Below are positions 51,424-61,090 of a stretch of 64,000 bases of DNA, piece after piece. The position numbers were made by a program, and so were the translations under genes. Under the pieces are notes generated by a model. That model was not told where the DNA came from. It ran no database searches and was given only the letters and a program-made list of their open reading frames with translations. Source of the DNA: Alloascoidea africana. Its lineage: Eukaryota > Ascomycota > Alloascoideomycetes > Alloascoideales > Alloascoideaceae. The stretch's first letter is position 1, and each line of letters begins with the position of its first letter. The stretch is from positions 1,178,001 through 1,242,000 of the forward strand of contig JAKTTT010000001.1 in NCBI GenBank assembly GCA_030581615.1. Direction: 5' to 3'.

Positions 51424-53409
51424 GTTTATGGGAGATGTCTAGTGGCCTTTTTTGTTTTTTTGGCTTTTGTTTAGATTTTTTTTCTTTGGTGAAGAGAGTC
51501 TCTGCAAAATCAAAGTGCTTTCCAATTCTGGAAAAACTGAGCACAGCAAAATCCCTAGAACAGAGAAAGTAAAACACAGCCGCCTTTTGAATGCTCTTGA
51601 TATGGTTCCCCCGAGAGGTTAGGACCAAGTAAGCAGGTATGGAGAAAAAATTACTAAAAAGGTCCGCTGTTACCTAGTAGGCGATGTGACGATGCCTTGT
51701 TTTGTCGCCGGGCCTGACAAAAACTGGAAAAGCAGGTTTCGGAACGCAAATGGGTACTTTCAGCAACGGCCGTTCAGAAACACTGGTTCCTTGGTCTCTC
51801 TTCAAGCAACAGAAGGTGAGAGCAGAGGGCAAACGGGCGGAGGACAGAGAGAGAACAGGAAAACAGACACAACTGGGCAAATCATCGTGGTTCGTGCACA
51901 GGTGTCTGGATGTGTGCCCGAGGGACGGGCCTGGCCCGGTCCGAGGGTTACGCCGGGGTGCTGCAATCTACGCCGGGTGTAGGCCGGGGTGCACCCAGCG
52001 TTCTATTTCACTGGGATAACTAGACCGAGTTGAACATGTAGTTGAGTTACAAGTGCTTCTCCAAGTTGTGGGTCAGAGGGTCCAAATAGAGGAAACTGTG
52101 GCAGAGCGCGTGTGCTGGAAGGTTGTGGTGGAGCATGATCAGAATCTCCCTATGTGGAGCACTTTTGATCAGTTATGGAGTATGGAGACCTACCGACATC
52201 TTGCTGTTTGTGATGATTAGTTGGATTAGCTAGTGTTTCGACCCGAATATTGTACTATGAATACACGTCATTGATTCGTGGCCATTCCCTATAAGCAGTC
52301 GAAGCTCCTTCCACCAACTGGACTACCCAGATTAGGCGCCAGACTCAAACTCTTGGCTGATTCTTTTAAAGTCTAGTCAAAATGGTAGACGGTTAGCCCG
52401 GGATAACGATAGAGCGAAGCTTCACCTGTTTAAAACAATTCTCCACATGAAAGACCCAATGCTCGAAAAATAGTTTTATTGTGGAAATCAACAAGGGATA
52501 AATATTCCTAATATATCAGGTTGACATTGACTTTTATACTGGGACTTTGAACAAGGCACCATCGACAGGTTCGTGCAAAGGACATTTTGAACAAAACTGG
52601 TAGTTGCTACATTTAACTAATAGTTGACCCCCCACGCCGTTTGAACGACTCTATCAGCCAATCAAGCCATTGATTGGACATTAGTTATCCCGAGCCAAAC
52701 TTGATTTCTTTAATGGCTCCACTTTACAAAAACAAAAAATGTGAAAACGTAGTCAGTGCAATCAAACACATGATTTCAGAATTGTACAACTCCTGTCAAA
52801 AAAATCTAATCGCTATGGAGGGTGTTGTTATGAGTTTAATCTGCCAAAACATCCAGCAATCATGTGTTGATAAGGCAGAAACCATTGCGTTTTGCGCTTA
52901 CACCTCTTTCTCTCCAGAACCCTTTCCCCCCTCTTTATGTTCATCATCTTTACTTGTGCTTCTGCCGCCCAGTTATCAACTCTATTACCAGGTTTCTTGT
53001 TGTTCTACACATTGGATTTTTGTTTCTTTTCTTGTAAGGGATATGCACAACCATGCACCCGGCCCTATCGATGGCCCTGCATACCGGCGAGAAACAAGAA
53101 CGGCTGCCCAATACAGAAAATCCTTCCTGTACGAGAGGCCCGCATGCTAATGCCTCTTTGCCCCATTGGGAAAAATGATCCAGAACTCATCCACTCTGAG
53201 ATCAGAGAATGATTTCAAGGGGTTTAAATATTTCCTATAATCCTGCCTTGTTGTTTCTTTCTCTCTTCTCTTGCTTGTCCTTCGTACCATTAATGACATC
53301 TGCTTAAATATTCTTTTTTTCCCTCAGGACGAAAACTAGAAGCATCAAAGCTCCCACCAAAAAAAACATAAGTTTAAAAAGGGACGTTTTATAGATAGAA
53401 CCATCACAA
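51424..53409. other. Divergent intergenic region, 2.0 kb
   Basis: Between the RBS1-like and DUF3445 start codons. It holds a GC-rich patch (about 51910-52000, repeated CGCCGGG / GCCGGGGTGC), a 14-nt match to the tRNA-Leu anticodon arm (about 52336-52349) without an internal B box, and a 91-codon cysteine-containing frame at 52937-53212 listed separately. Confidence 0.5.
52937..53212 (+). CDS. Doubtful small cysteine-containing frame, possibly secreted
   Basis: 91 codons from ATG 52937. It starts with a hydrophobic stretch (MFIIFTCASAAQLSTLLPGF, then LLFYTLDFCFF) and continues with a cysteine-spaced part (CKGYAQPCTRPYRWPC, NGCPIQ, LCPIG). A signal peptide followed by cysteines would suit a small secreted protein, but the frame is short, the hydrophobic part is too long for a plain signal peptide, and no family is recognised. 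It may be chance. Confidence 0.2.
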   Translation: MFIIFTCASAAQLSTLLPGFLLFYTLDFCFFSCKGYAQPCTRPYRWPCIPARNKNGCPIQKILPVREARMLMPLCPIGKNDPELIHSEIRE

Positions 53410-54834
53410 ATGGACTCACAGCCCACGAATACTCTGATATGCCTTATCGGGCTATCGTGCTTTGTATCCGTTGTGGTTGCAAATCGGAGACAAATTCAAG
53501 AAGACTTTGGGAGATTGGTGAAAGGCCGATCAAACACAAAACCCAAAAATGAAAGTACAACAGAAAAGCAAAAGTATACAGTTACACCACCAACCTCAAG
53601 GCGTGGATCATTCATCGAGAGTTTAAAGGGGTTGGTTTCGACAGTAAAACCGGACTCTGCTACTCCTGCTTCTCCAGTTTCAATTAGCAAAGGGAGATAC
53701 TCAAAACAATCCTCGGGGGAAGAGAAACTGCCAGATCCTACTCCACTGAATATAACACCAGAAATGGTTGCAAACTATGAAGACAGACCATGGAGACCCT
53801 TCCGATGGCCTTATCATCAGACAATGAGCACTTTCAAGCTGGATATTAACCATTGGCTGGATATGGATAGATGGTACGTGCATTATATCAATGAGAAAAA
53901 ACGAGTTTATCATGAATACGGAGATGAAAATATCGCCTGGTTACCTGAAGGCTACGCTCCTTCTGAAGAGCTGTTGGACATTATTGTGGATCACATGCAT
54001 AAAAGATATCCAAAGCTGTTTACAAAAACCAAAGAAGGAATTCACAATTTGATCACTGATGAAAAATTGGATTTGAGAAGGCCCTTGAAAGAGCATCCAT
54101 TGATCTACATTTCCAAACTTGCAAAGGAAGATTTCTATATTGTTTTGAAGAAAGACGATGGAAAACACTATTTGGTCGCTGCAGAGGTGCCATTCCCCGG
54201 CGGTTCTTTTGGCATTAAGCACAAACTTGGAAAGCATCTGGACTTGATTCATGAGGACGTGCCTTACTACAAAGAGAAACTAAAGTTGTCAATGGAAAGA
54301 TGGTTTGCAAGGATGAAGGCCACAGACCCAGTGGAAAGGGCTTCCTGGTACATCTCGTGGGATACACACCTACTCTGTAATAATGTCTACACTCTCAAGC
54401 CCGGTGAAAAAGTAGATTCTTCAATTGACCACAAGGAATTTTACGTTAGAGTCGAGAGACAAACTTTGCGGCGTCTGCCCAAGACTCAGGCCATCATCTT
54501 TACAAACCATCCCGTGTTCTACTCTTTGGAAGAAATGAAAGATGAGCCAAAAGTGCCAAGTCTGATCAAAAAGATTATAAACGACGCTCCGGAAAAAATC
54601 CGCCAGTACAAGAACTTTGACAGCTTCAAAGACCACTTGAACCCTTATCTTGACGGTCTGATCCAACGGCAGTACGACCTGGGCATAATCGAGCCAGACG
54701 ACCCTATCAAGACGCTGCCCACCTACCCATTCGCTCACTTTGTCAAGACGAACCACCAGGAGCAGACCGGATGGCAAAACCCAGCGGCGGCCGCGGACGC
54801 AGAGCGGGCATTCTGCCCAATGGGGTTTTCATGA
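53410..54834 (+). CDS. Membrane-anchored haem-dependent oxidative N-demethylase family protein (DUF3445)
   Basis: 474 residues. The body matches the DUF3445 / HDOD family, whose characterised bacterial members use haem and O2 to remove N-methyl groups from small amines. Fungal members are mostly unstudied. Visible blocks: RPWRPFRWPYHQTMSTFKLD, HWLDMD and YHEYGDENIAWLPEG in the N-terminal half; VAAEVPFPGGSFGIKHKLGK with IHEDVPYYKEKL in the middle; and FYVRVERQTLRRLPKTQAII near the C-terminus. Residues 8-25 (TLICLIGLSCFVSVVVAN) form one membrane segment, followed by a basic, Ser/Thr-rich linker of about 90 residues. The catalytic domain is therefore probably tethered on the cytosolic face of a membrane. 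The start at ATG 53410 is the only sensible one. The substrate is unknown. Confidence 0.82.
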   Translation: MDSQPTNTLICLIGLSCFVSVVVANRRQIQEDFGRLVKGRSNTKPKNESTTEKQKYTVTPPTSRRGSFIESLKGLVSTVKPDSATPASPVSISKGRYSKQSSGEEKLPDPTPLNITPEMVANYEDRPWRPFRWPYHQTMSTFKLDINHWLDMDRWYVHYINEKKRVYHEYGDENIAWLPEGYAPSEELLDIIVDHMHKRYPKLFTKTKEGIHNLITDEKLDLRRPLKEHPLIYISKLAKEDFYIVLKKDDGKHYLVAAEVPFPGGSFGIKHKLGKHLDLIHEDVPYYKEKLKLSMERWFARMKATDPVERASWYISWDTHLLCNNVYTLKPGEKVDSSIDHKEFYVRVERQTLRRLPKTQAIIFTNHPVFYSLEEMKDEPKVPSLIKKIINDAPEKIRQYKNFDSFKDHLNPYLDGLIQRQYDLGIIEPDDPIKTLPTYPFAHFVKTNHQEQTGWQNPAAAADAERAFCPMGFS

Positions 54835-55080
54835 ACTTTTTGTTAAAATACATATAGGCTTAATCTAGGAAGGTGAAACTAAAAGAAGCAGGGATCAGCC
54901 AGAGTAGACTCAGTAGGTGGCTGGGAAGAGCAGTTCTAAGAAAAGCCGGCTGCGTCCAGGAATAAATACACCCGTACACTCTCCTCCTGCTGGTGCTGCC
55001 ACTTTGCTTTGTACCGGTCCTAATTTTATCTTCCCAAGTGCCCATCTCCATCTCTCGCTCGATCCGTCCCAACAATCTTT
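54835..55080. promoter_or_regulatory. SLY41-like promoter
   Basis: 246 bp. ACACCCGTACAC at 54968-54979 matches the Rap1 consensus ACACCCRYACAY exactly, about 100 bp upstream of the start codon. Confidence 0.55.
54968..54979 (+). promoter_or_regulatory. Rap1-type site ACACCCGTACAC
   Basis: Exact fit to the budding-yeast Rap1 consensus. Binding is inferred. Confidence 0.5.
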
Positions 55081-56397
55081 ATGACAGCATACTCCTCGCT
55101 CGTCCCGCCCATCTCCAAGAAGATACTGGGACTGCTGCTGGCTTGGTACGCCATCGCATGCGTCTCTTCCAACCTGACAAAGGCGCTGCTGACGGGCTTT
55201 CCCTTCCCTGCAACCCTAACCGAGATCCAGTTCTTGCTGACTGTTCTCTGGGGCGCTTTCCTCATCCACAGCCTGGAAACTTTCCCCAAAGCCCGCTATT
55301 TTCTAAAGTTTCCTGAGGGCTCGGTGCCGCCGCCTGGTGTAGGTCTGATCCGGCCAACGAAGGCTATCTTGAAGACGACGGTCCCAATGGGCGCTTTTCA
55401 ATTCGCAGGACATATAACGAGCCACTGGGCAACCTCTCTCGTTCCAGTGGCTATAACAAACACCATCAAGTCGGGATCCCCTATTCTCACGGTCGCTATA
55501 TACAGACTCGTCTTTTCCGCGCGGTTCTCTTCCGGGACTTACCTATCACTATTCCCACTGATCACAGGCATCATTTTGATACTGACCAAGGGTGCCAATG
55601 TCTTTAATACTTCTTCCCTCACCAAAGATGCTGGATGGGGGTTGTTCTACGCCTCTTGCGCAACTCTAATCAACGTCTGCTCCTCCATCTACTCCAGAAT
55701 GGTCCTCACCTACAAGGGCGAGATGAGCCCTTCCCAAGTGGCTCTAGACAATGAAGAGAAGGCATCCCTCCCTGTCGCACGTGTGGATTCACCAACGCCT
55801 ACTCTTCCCATGTTTAATCCCTCACCTCTTCGGATCTCTGTCTTGAATGAAAAACTACAGCTTCAACAGCATTGCACGAACCAGTCTTTTCCTTATCCGT
55901 CGGTGGACAAATTGTCGACGGCGTTTAACCCGGCAAAGCCTGACAAGACTACAGTTCTGGTCTACTGCTCAGCACTGGGTTTCCTATTCTCGCTTCCGGT
56001 ATTCATAATGACTGAGCTCCCATCGCTGCTCTTCAGAACCTCTTTCTCCGTATTTCCAAGTCATAACTCTACTCTAACGGCATTGTTACAAACACAGGAC
56101 GCTTCGAAAACCACAATACAGGACTCCCCTTATCTCTTTTCGTTTCCTTTTTTTCTGTTTTTCACATCTGGAACCTTACATTTTTTCCAGGCCTTGGTTG
56201 CGTTTCATCTTTTGGGGTCCATTTCAAGTGTTTCATACTCCATTGCTTCGCTGATCAAACGAATTGTGCTAATATTTGTTGCAATCCTCTATTCCGGCCA
56301 GCATATGACAAGCATGCAATGGGTCGGCCTTGTCTTGACTGCTTTTGGCCTGTATAGCTATGATAGATGGGGAGAAGCTCCTCATAGAAAAAGGTGA
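55081..56397 (+). CDS. SLY41: Sly41-like transporter of the triose-phosphate/nucleotide-sugar translocator family
   Basis: 438 residues, many membrane segments. Sly41 is an ER/Golgi protein found as a multicopy suppressor of Ypt1 loss, related to plastid phosphate translocators. Its substrate is not settled. Matching blocks: NLTKALLTGFPFPATLTEIQ (S. cerevisiae NLSKAILRTFNHPIALTELQF), TTVPMGAFQFAGHITSHWA, ITNTIKSGSPILTVAIYR, then after a hydrophilic loop (about residues 215-290) LVYCSALGFLFSLPVFI and FFQALVAFHLLGSISSVSYS with KRIVLIFVAI, ending GLYSYDRWG. The N-terminus is shorter than in S. cerevisiae Sly41, which has about 100 extra residues. It is tandem with the DUF3445 gene. Confidence 0.9.
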   Translation: MTAYSSLVPPISKKILGLLLAWYAIACVSSNLTKALLTGFPFPATLTEIQFLLTVLWGAFLIHSLETFPKARYFLKFPEGSVPPPGVGLIRPTKAILKTTVPMGAFQFAGHITSHWATSLVPVAITNTIKSGSPILTVAIYRLVFSARFSSGTYLSLFPLITGIILILTKGANVFNTSSLTKDAGWGLFYASCATLINVCSSIYSRMVLTYKGEMSPSQVALDNEEKASLPVARVDSPTPTLPMFNPSPLRISVLNEKLQLQQHCTNQSFPYPSVDKLSTAFNPAKPDKTTVLVYCSALGFLFSLPVFIMTELPSLLFRTSFSVFPSHNSTLTALLQTQDASKTTIQDSPYLFSFPFFLFFTSGTLHFFQALVAFHLLGSISSVSYSIASLIKRIVLIFVAILYSGQHMTSMQWVGLVLTAFGLYSYDRWGEAPHRKR

Positions 56398-57012
56398 TCC
56401 ATTATGTTTGTCTGCTTTATAAAACGCATACGTCTATGTTGCAGCATCCGGACATGTCTGTTATTGTTTAGTTTGCATTACTTGTGCCTTCACGTTTGCA
56501 TCAGATAATCCTTTAAATCGCCAGTTACAATAAAGGAGTATAACTCTTTGATTCATCAAGGTAAAAAAAAAAAAAGTATCTGAAATAGCAATACTGAAAG
56601 GTTCTGACTATTTATTGTTTTGGAAAGAATAGCATCTGGGGTACGTTTTTCAACAACATGTCTATTCCCTTGACCATTGTACTTGGACTTTTTTTTTTTA
56701 ATCATTACGCTTTTTGTTGTTTAGTTTTCCAACTCTTTTTATCTGTTTATTGTTTTTGTAGTTTATCGGACTAATTAGAATATAAATATGTGTGGAACGT
56801 TCACAAGTACATTTCCTGAAATGATCAAAGCTATTCATAACTTGTCCAACAGTCAACCACATTCACAAGCTCATCTTTAATCCAATCCAATTCAATTCAA
56901 TCAATGACTCATAATGCTTTCTATCTATACTTACAGTATGAAAAAAGAAAACCTATGCTACTTGGGGTAGAATCTCATAACACACTACTAGTTTATTTGG
57001 AAAAACTAAACA
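56398..57012. terminator. Convergent SLY41 / MES1 3' region
   Basis: 615 bp, AT-rich with A and T runs (about 56562-56575 and 56690-56701) and a CAATTCAATTCAATCAATG stretch. No gene seen. Confidence 0.5.
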
Positions 57013-59400
57013 TTACTTTGTCGCTTCCACCTTGGGAGCCTCCTTGGGAGCCTCCTTCTTTGCCTTTTTAGCCTTTTTCGGTTTTGCATTCTTCTTCTCC
57101 TCTTCTAAATTAGCAGCACCGTATTTTTCTCTCAAAGCTGTTAGCTCATCAGGCGTAATCTTTTTGAACAGATGAGCAGGCTCTCCAATTGAGTGGCCAG
57201 GAAGTATAGCCATGTCAAACTCATCGGGAATCTTTCTGCTGGGCGTATTCAACTGGGCCACAATCTTGTCGGAAATCTCGGGCATATATGGCGCAATCAG
57301 AGCAGAAAGCACGTAAATGAGATTCAAACCAACCGAGATGGCACAATCACATTGTTTCCTCTCGTTCTCAAATAGCTTGGTATCCAAATGGTTCCTCTGT
57401 AGAAATGTGTTTCCAATGGATGAAATGGCTAGCACCTTCTCCAGAGCACCTCGTAGACGAACAGATTCCATAGCTGAATTATACTCCGCCAATTGCTCAT
57501 TGACCTTAGTAACAAACTCGTCATAGCCAGTCTTGGCCCTTATTTCGGGATTAGCCAAACCTGCAAGCGCACTTGGAGCAATCCCTTTATAATACCGCTT
57601 TGCAAACTTCAGCACTCGGTTCACGAAATTTCCAAAGTTTGCAAGCAACTCGCCGTTATTCCTATTTGCAAAATCATCCCATGAGAATTGTGTATCTGAA
57701 GTTTCGGGTCTAGCTGTTGCCAAATAGTATCGCCAAACAGAAGCTGGAATACCACTATCTGCAGCATTGTTGCCAAATACGCCAATTCCTCTGGACTTTG
57801 AGAACTTGCCGCCTTCATACTGCAGGTATTCTGTAGTGCTCAAATGGTGTAGCTGTGTCCACTTGTCGCCAGTGCCAATCTGGGAGGCAGGGAACACCAC
57901 TGTGTGGAAAGGAACATTGTCTTTGCCCATGAACTGGTATAGCTGGACATTGTCATTGTTAAACCACCACTTGCGCCATTGATCTGTATAGTTTGCAGTA
58001 ATTGACACGTATCCGATCGTGGCATCAAACCAGACATACATGGTTTTGTCTTTGAACCTCCCGTCAAGAATAGTTTCTGGAATTGGTGTGCCCCATTTAA
58101 GGTCTCTTGTGATTCCTCGGCCTTGTAGTCCCTCCTTGAGCCAAGAGTCGGTGATTGTTTTACCATTTCTTGACCATTTCCCGCTGTTGTAAGACTTTTC
58201 AACAAATGATTTGACATCGTCTTCAAGCTTATCCAAACTTAGGAAAATGTGTTCTGATTCTCTAACGATAGGAGTGGCACCGTCAAGTTTACATCTTGGA
58301 TCGATCAGCTCGCGTGGGTTTAAAAGAGCACCACATTTATCACATTGATCTCCACGGGCATCTGGGTATCCACATTTTGGACACGTACCTTCGACATATC
58401 GATCTGCAAGGAATGCCTTGTGTACTGGGCAGTACAACTGCTCTGTGGATCGGGGTTCGAGGAAGCCGTTATTAAACAATTTTGTAAAGATATCTTGTGC
58501 GATTTCCGTTTGTTTCTCTGTACTGGTACGTCCAAAATAATCGAATCCAATATCAAACCACTTGTAAACATCCTGATGGATCTTGTTATATTTGTCACAA
58601 AGGGCTCGTGGTGTTACTTTTTCTTCTAACGCTTTCGTCTCCGTTGCGGTTCCATATTCGTCAGTTCCACAGACAAACAACGCATTATAGCCCTTTCCTT
58701 TTACAAATCGGCTATATATATCTGCACTGAGAACCGAACCCACAATGTTTCCAAGGTGAGGAACATTGTTGACATAAGGAAGAGCAGATGTGATAAGAAT
58801 ATTCCGCTCTCCATCTTTGGGCACAATGTTCCCATCAACTTTGCTTCTGGCCACCGACAGATCGACATTTGTGAATTTGAAATATTGTCCAGCTGTTGCA
58901 AAAGCAGCTTGGGTTTCGGGCAATGCTTTAAAGTCCGAATACCAGCTAGCCAGCTTTGGATAAGCTGTCAACTGTTTCTTATCCTCCCCAATTAGAGCAA
59001 AAAGAGATGCAAATAAGATTATTTGGTCAATGCTTGCACCAACTTTGCTAAATGGGAATTCTCCAAATTCTAGATCTGCTACACCTGCTGGTAATGTCTC
59101 ATCTGCTTTCAAGCTGGTATAGAATAGGTCTTCCTCCAAAGAAATCGCATTTGTAGCGAGTTCCTCTTCCCTTTTCACACCACTTTGCCAAGCCAAAAAC
59201 TTGACTATAGCATTTGCTTCGATCAAAGGATATGTTTTGTCCTTGACATGTAGTGCAACGTCAGAACTACCTTTATCTCCCTCGATCTCTTCGATCACGA
59301 TAGCTGAAGATTGCTTAAAAGCCTCGATAGCAAGGCTTAGCTTCAAAACATTCGAGTTGTAAAGCTTTCCCTTGGAAGCAATATTGATAAAAGCGCTCAT
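57013..59400 (-). CDS. MES1: Cytosolic methionyl-tRNA synthetase
   Basis: 795 residues. Charges tRNA-Met in the cytosol. A GST-like N-terminal domain (about residues 1-190), which in S. cerevisiae docks to Arc1, precedes the class I catalytic domain, which begins ILITSALPYVNNVPHLGN (HIGH-type motif HLGN). The zinc-binding knuckles are CPVH, CPKCGY and CDKCGA (about residues 320-355). The KMSKS-type loop is KFSKSRG (about residue 530), and an alpha-helical anticodon domain follows. A Lys/Ala-rich tail (KKAKKAKKEAPKEAPK) ends the protein and is longer than in S. cerevisiae, perhaps a general tRNA-binding extension. The start is ATG 59400 (MSAFINIASKG). Upstream open codons begin with GTG. Confidence 0.96.
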   Translation of the reverse strand: MSAFINIASKGKLYNSNVLKLSLAIEAFKQSSAIVIEEIEGDKGSSDVALHVKDKTYPLIEANAIVKFLAWQSGVKREEELATNAISLEEDLFYTSLKADETLPAGVADLEFGEFPFSKVGASIDQIILFASLFALIGEDKKQLTAYPKLASWYSDFKALPETQAAFATAGQYFKFTNVDLSVARSKVDGNIVPKDGERNILITSALPYVNNVPHLGNIVGSVLSADIYSRFVKGKGYNALFVCGTDEYGTATETKALEEKVTPRALCDKYNKIHQDVYKWFDIGFDYFGRTSTEKQTEIAQDIFTKLFNNGFLEPRSTEQLYCPVHKAFLADRYVEGTCPKCGYPDARGDQCDKCGALLNPRELIDPRCKLDGATPIVRESEHIFLSLDKLEDDVKSFVEKSYNSGKWSRNGKTITDSWLKEGLQGRGITRDLKWGTPIPETILDGRFKDKTMYVWFDATIGYVSITANYTDQWRKWWFNNDNVQLYQFMGKDNVPFHTVVFPASQIGTGDKWTQLHHLSTTEYLQYEGGKFSKSRGIGVFGNNAADSGIPASVWRYYLATARPETSDTQFSWDDFANRNNGELLANFGNFVNRVLKFAKRYYKGIAPSALAGLANPEIRAKTGYDEFVTKVNEQLAEYNSAMESVRLRGALEKVLAISSIGNTFLQRNHLDTKLFENERKQCDCAISVGLNLIYVLSALIAPYMPEISDKIVAQLNTPSRKIPDEFDMAILPGHSIGEPAHLFKKITPDELTALREKYGAANLEEEKKNAKPKKAKKAKKEAPKEAPKVEATK

Positions 59401-60022
59401 TGTAATTGATTGAATCACAAATAAAAAAGAACACTACTTTCCGTCGTTTCTCCAAAGGTAAGGTTTTTTTTTCAACAGTTTTTCTACAAAATGATTGTCC
59501 TGTGAAAAGTTACCCGCCTGTGAGTCATATTTGTTAGGCAACATCTCGCTATTGCGTGCTAGTCACAAGAGCAGAGGAGCGATAAGAACAATAGATATCA
59601 GTAATACATTGGTATTCTATCTGTTCTCTGGAGACTAGAAAGTGGTGGTGGGTAAACATTGTAGTTTCGACACTGTACATGTATCAACATTTATCGCTTG
59701 CTACGGGAGGATATTTCCATAACTTGAGTCGGTCTTTTCTTCCAAGCTCATCTTTTAGTACGGATGGTTTAAATTGCTCCTCACACTTTGTACTAGGTGC
59801 TATTTACCAAATTTCATAAATCGGTGCCGTTTACAGTAGAAATATGCTTTGTAACTCTTTAGGAATTCTGGGCTGAAAAATGAAGCCTTTAAATTCAACC
59901 ATGTCCCAACTATGAATCCTATGAATTAACGCTCTATCAAGATTGTATCAACAATTAAAACGTCGCTTAAGCAGAAAAAGATTGGTGATCACAGTACTTG
60001 TGAAATTGGCATCATATCCTTC
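59401..60022. promoter_or_regulatory. MES1 promoter and RET3 3' flank
   Basis: 622 bp. It carries TTACCCGC (59510-59517) and TGAGTCA (59521-59527), three bases apart and about 110-125 bp upstream of the MES1 start. Confidence 0.6.
59510..59527. promoter_or_regulatory. Adjacent Reb1-type and Gcn4-type sites upstream of MES1
   Basis: TTACCCGC at 59510-59517 and TGAGTCA(T) at 59521-59527. Gcn4 activates amino-acid biosynthesis and several aminoacyl-tRNA synthetase genes in S. cerevisiae, and Reb1-type sites commonly open such promoters. Factor identity is inferred. Confidence 0.55.
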
Positions 60023-60625
60023 TCAGCTCATCAGTCTGTGAAAAACGCTAAGAACAGCCTTGTCAACATCCAAATGGGCAACATCATCATGACTACTTCG
60101 TTCCGAAACTCTAGTGGATATGACAACTGGGTCGGTCTCTAATATGATTCCATCATCTACAGTCTCATCGATCAAAATTGAAATCGAGTCGTAGTGTTTC
60201 AGTATCGTCTTTTTATCAACCGAGAAAATGTCACCATCATAAGACAAGCGCCGAGATAAAAGATGGATCGAATCACGTATGCCCACGACAAGTGAATATA
60301 AAAGACACTCATTCTCGTCTAGTTTGCCAATGACATAGATCAAAACGTCGTTTGTCTCTTTGTAAACTGCTATGTGTTCATCGAGTAAAAGAACATCGGC
60401 ATTTTGTCGAACAGTTTTGGTGTAGAGCTTCTTTTCAAAAGCTCTCTGTGACTTTGTAGTTTCAAATCCTTCAGACGATCTTTGGCCTTCTTGTGTTGGA
60501 TTTGGTGGTGTTAATTGGTGAGGATTTTGGTAGTATTTCGCATATAGACGATTTCCTTCTGTATCCAGTATTAGGACAGCTGTGACTGTGTATAAGCTCA
60601 CATTCGATGGTCTTGATGATGGCAT
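60023..60625 (-). CDS. RET3: Coatomer zeta subunit (zeta-COP)
   Basis: 200 residues, the normal size. Small longin-fold subunit of the COPI coat, paired with gamma-COP, acting in Golgi-to-ER retrieval. Landmarks: SLYTVTAVLILDTEGNRLYA with KYYQNPH, FEKKLYTKTVRQNADVLLL, HIAVYKETNDVLIYVIG, and LIDETVDDGIILETDPVVIS with RVSER. A 25-residue Gln/Ser/Thr-rich insert follows the first strand (about residues 36-58), somewhat longer than in S. cerevisiae. No intron. ATG 60625 is the only reasonable start. Confidence 0.95.
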   Translation of the reverse strand: MPSSRPSNVSLYTVTAVLILDTEGNRLYAKYYQNPHQLTPPNPTQEGQRSSEGFETTKSQRAFEKKLYTKTVRQNADVLLLDEHIAVYKETNDVLIYVIGKLDENECLLYSLVVGIRDSIHLLSRRLSYDGDIFSVDKKTILKHYDSISILIDETVDDGIILETDPVVISTRVSERSSHDDVAHLDVDKAVLSVFHRLMS

Positions 60626-60719
60626 TCCTTGACTATTTATAATTTATAGTGAACAGTTGTGTGTTATTCGTTCACCAAGAGAGAGTGAGGTTTAGATCGA
60701 TTGAACAAATAAGCGCATC

Positions 60720-61090
60720 CTAATGTACAAGCCAATCGCGAACATCCACATGAACCTTATAGCTGCCTCCTGAAGCTAACATTTTTCCGGCATCATCTAT
60801 TATTATTGTATTTGTTGGTAAAAGCGAGATCTTTATTGTATATACTTGCAAATAGCTAGTGTGGAAAAAATGGTATTTTTGTTCAAGGAGAAATGAGTTT
60901 GCCATTGGAATGATCCTCTCGTACTGGCCGAGCTTCCAGCCTCAAAAGCTCTCTGAATAGGGTGTTGCAATCAATGATATTTTTCAAGCGGGGTTTGACT
61001 ATGTTCTCAATTGTGAGAGTTCCAAAAACAAGTTACATGTTAAAGATGCCTTTTTCTAATGCATAGAGACCAGAGGTGAGGTGCCAATCA
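60720..61090 (-). pseudogene. Possible fragmented or intron-containing small gene, unrecognised
   Basis: Two minus-strand stretches look protein-like but sit in different frames. One (about 61038-60890) reads FGTLTIENIVKPRLKN then DCNTLFRELLRLEARP. The other (60905-60720) ends IIIDDAGKMLASGGSYKVHV, DVRDWLVH, stop. No single start codon or clean splice pair joining them was found. It could be an intron-containing small gene, a decayed gene or coincidence. No function proposed. Confidence 0.25.

Noticed and set aside
52320-52400. tRNA-Leu(CAA)-like stretch GGCGCCAGACTCAA
   Set aside because: It matches the tRNA-Leu anticodon arm for about 14 nt, but there is no B box (GGTTCGANNCC) downstream and no acceptor-stem pairing. 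Chance or a very decayed relic.
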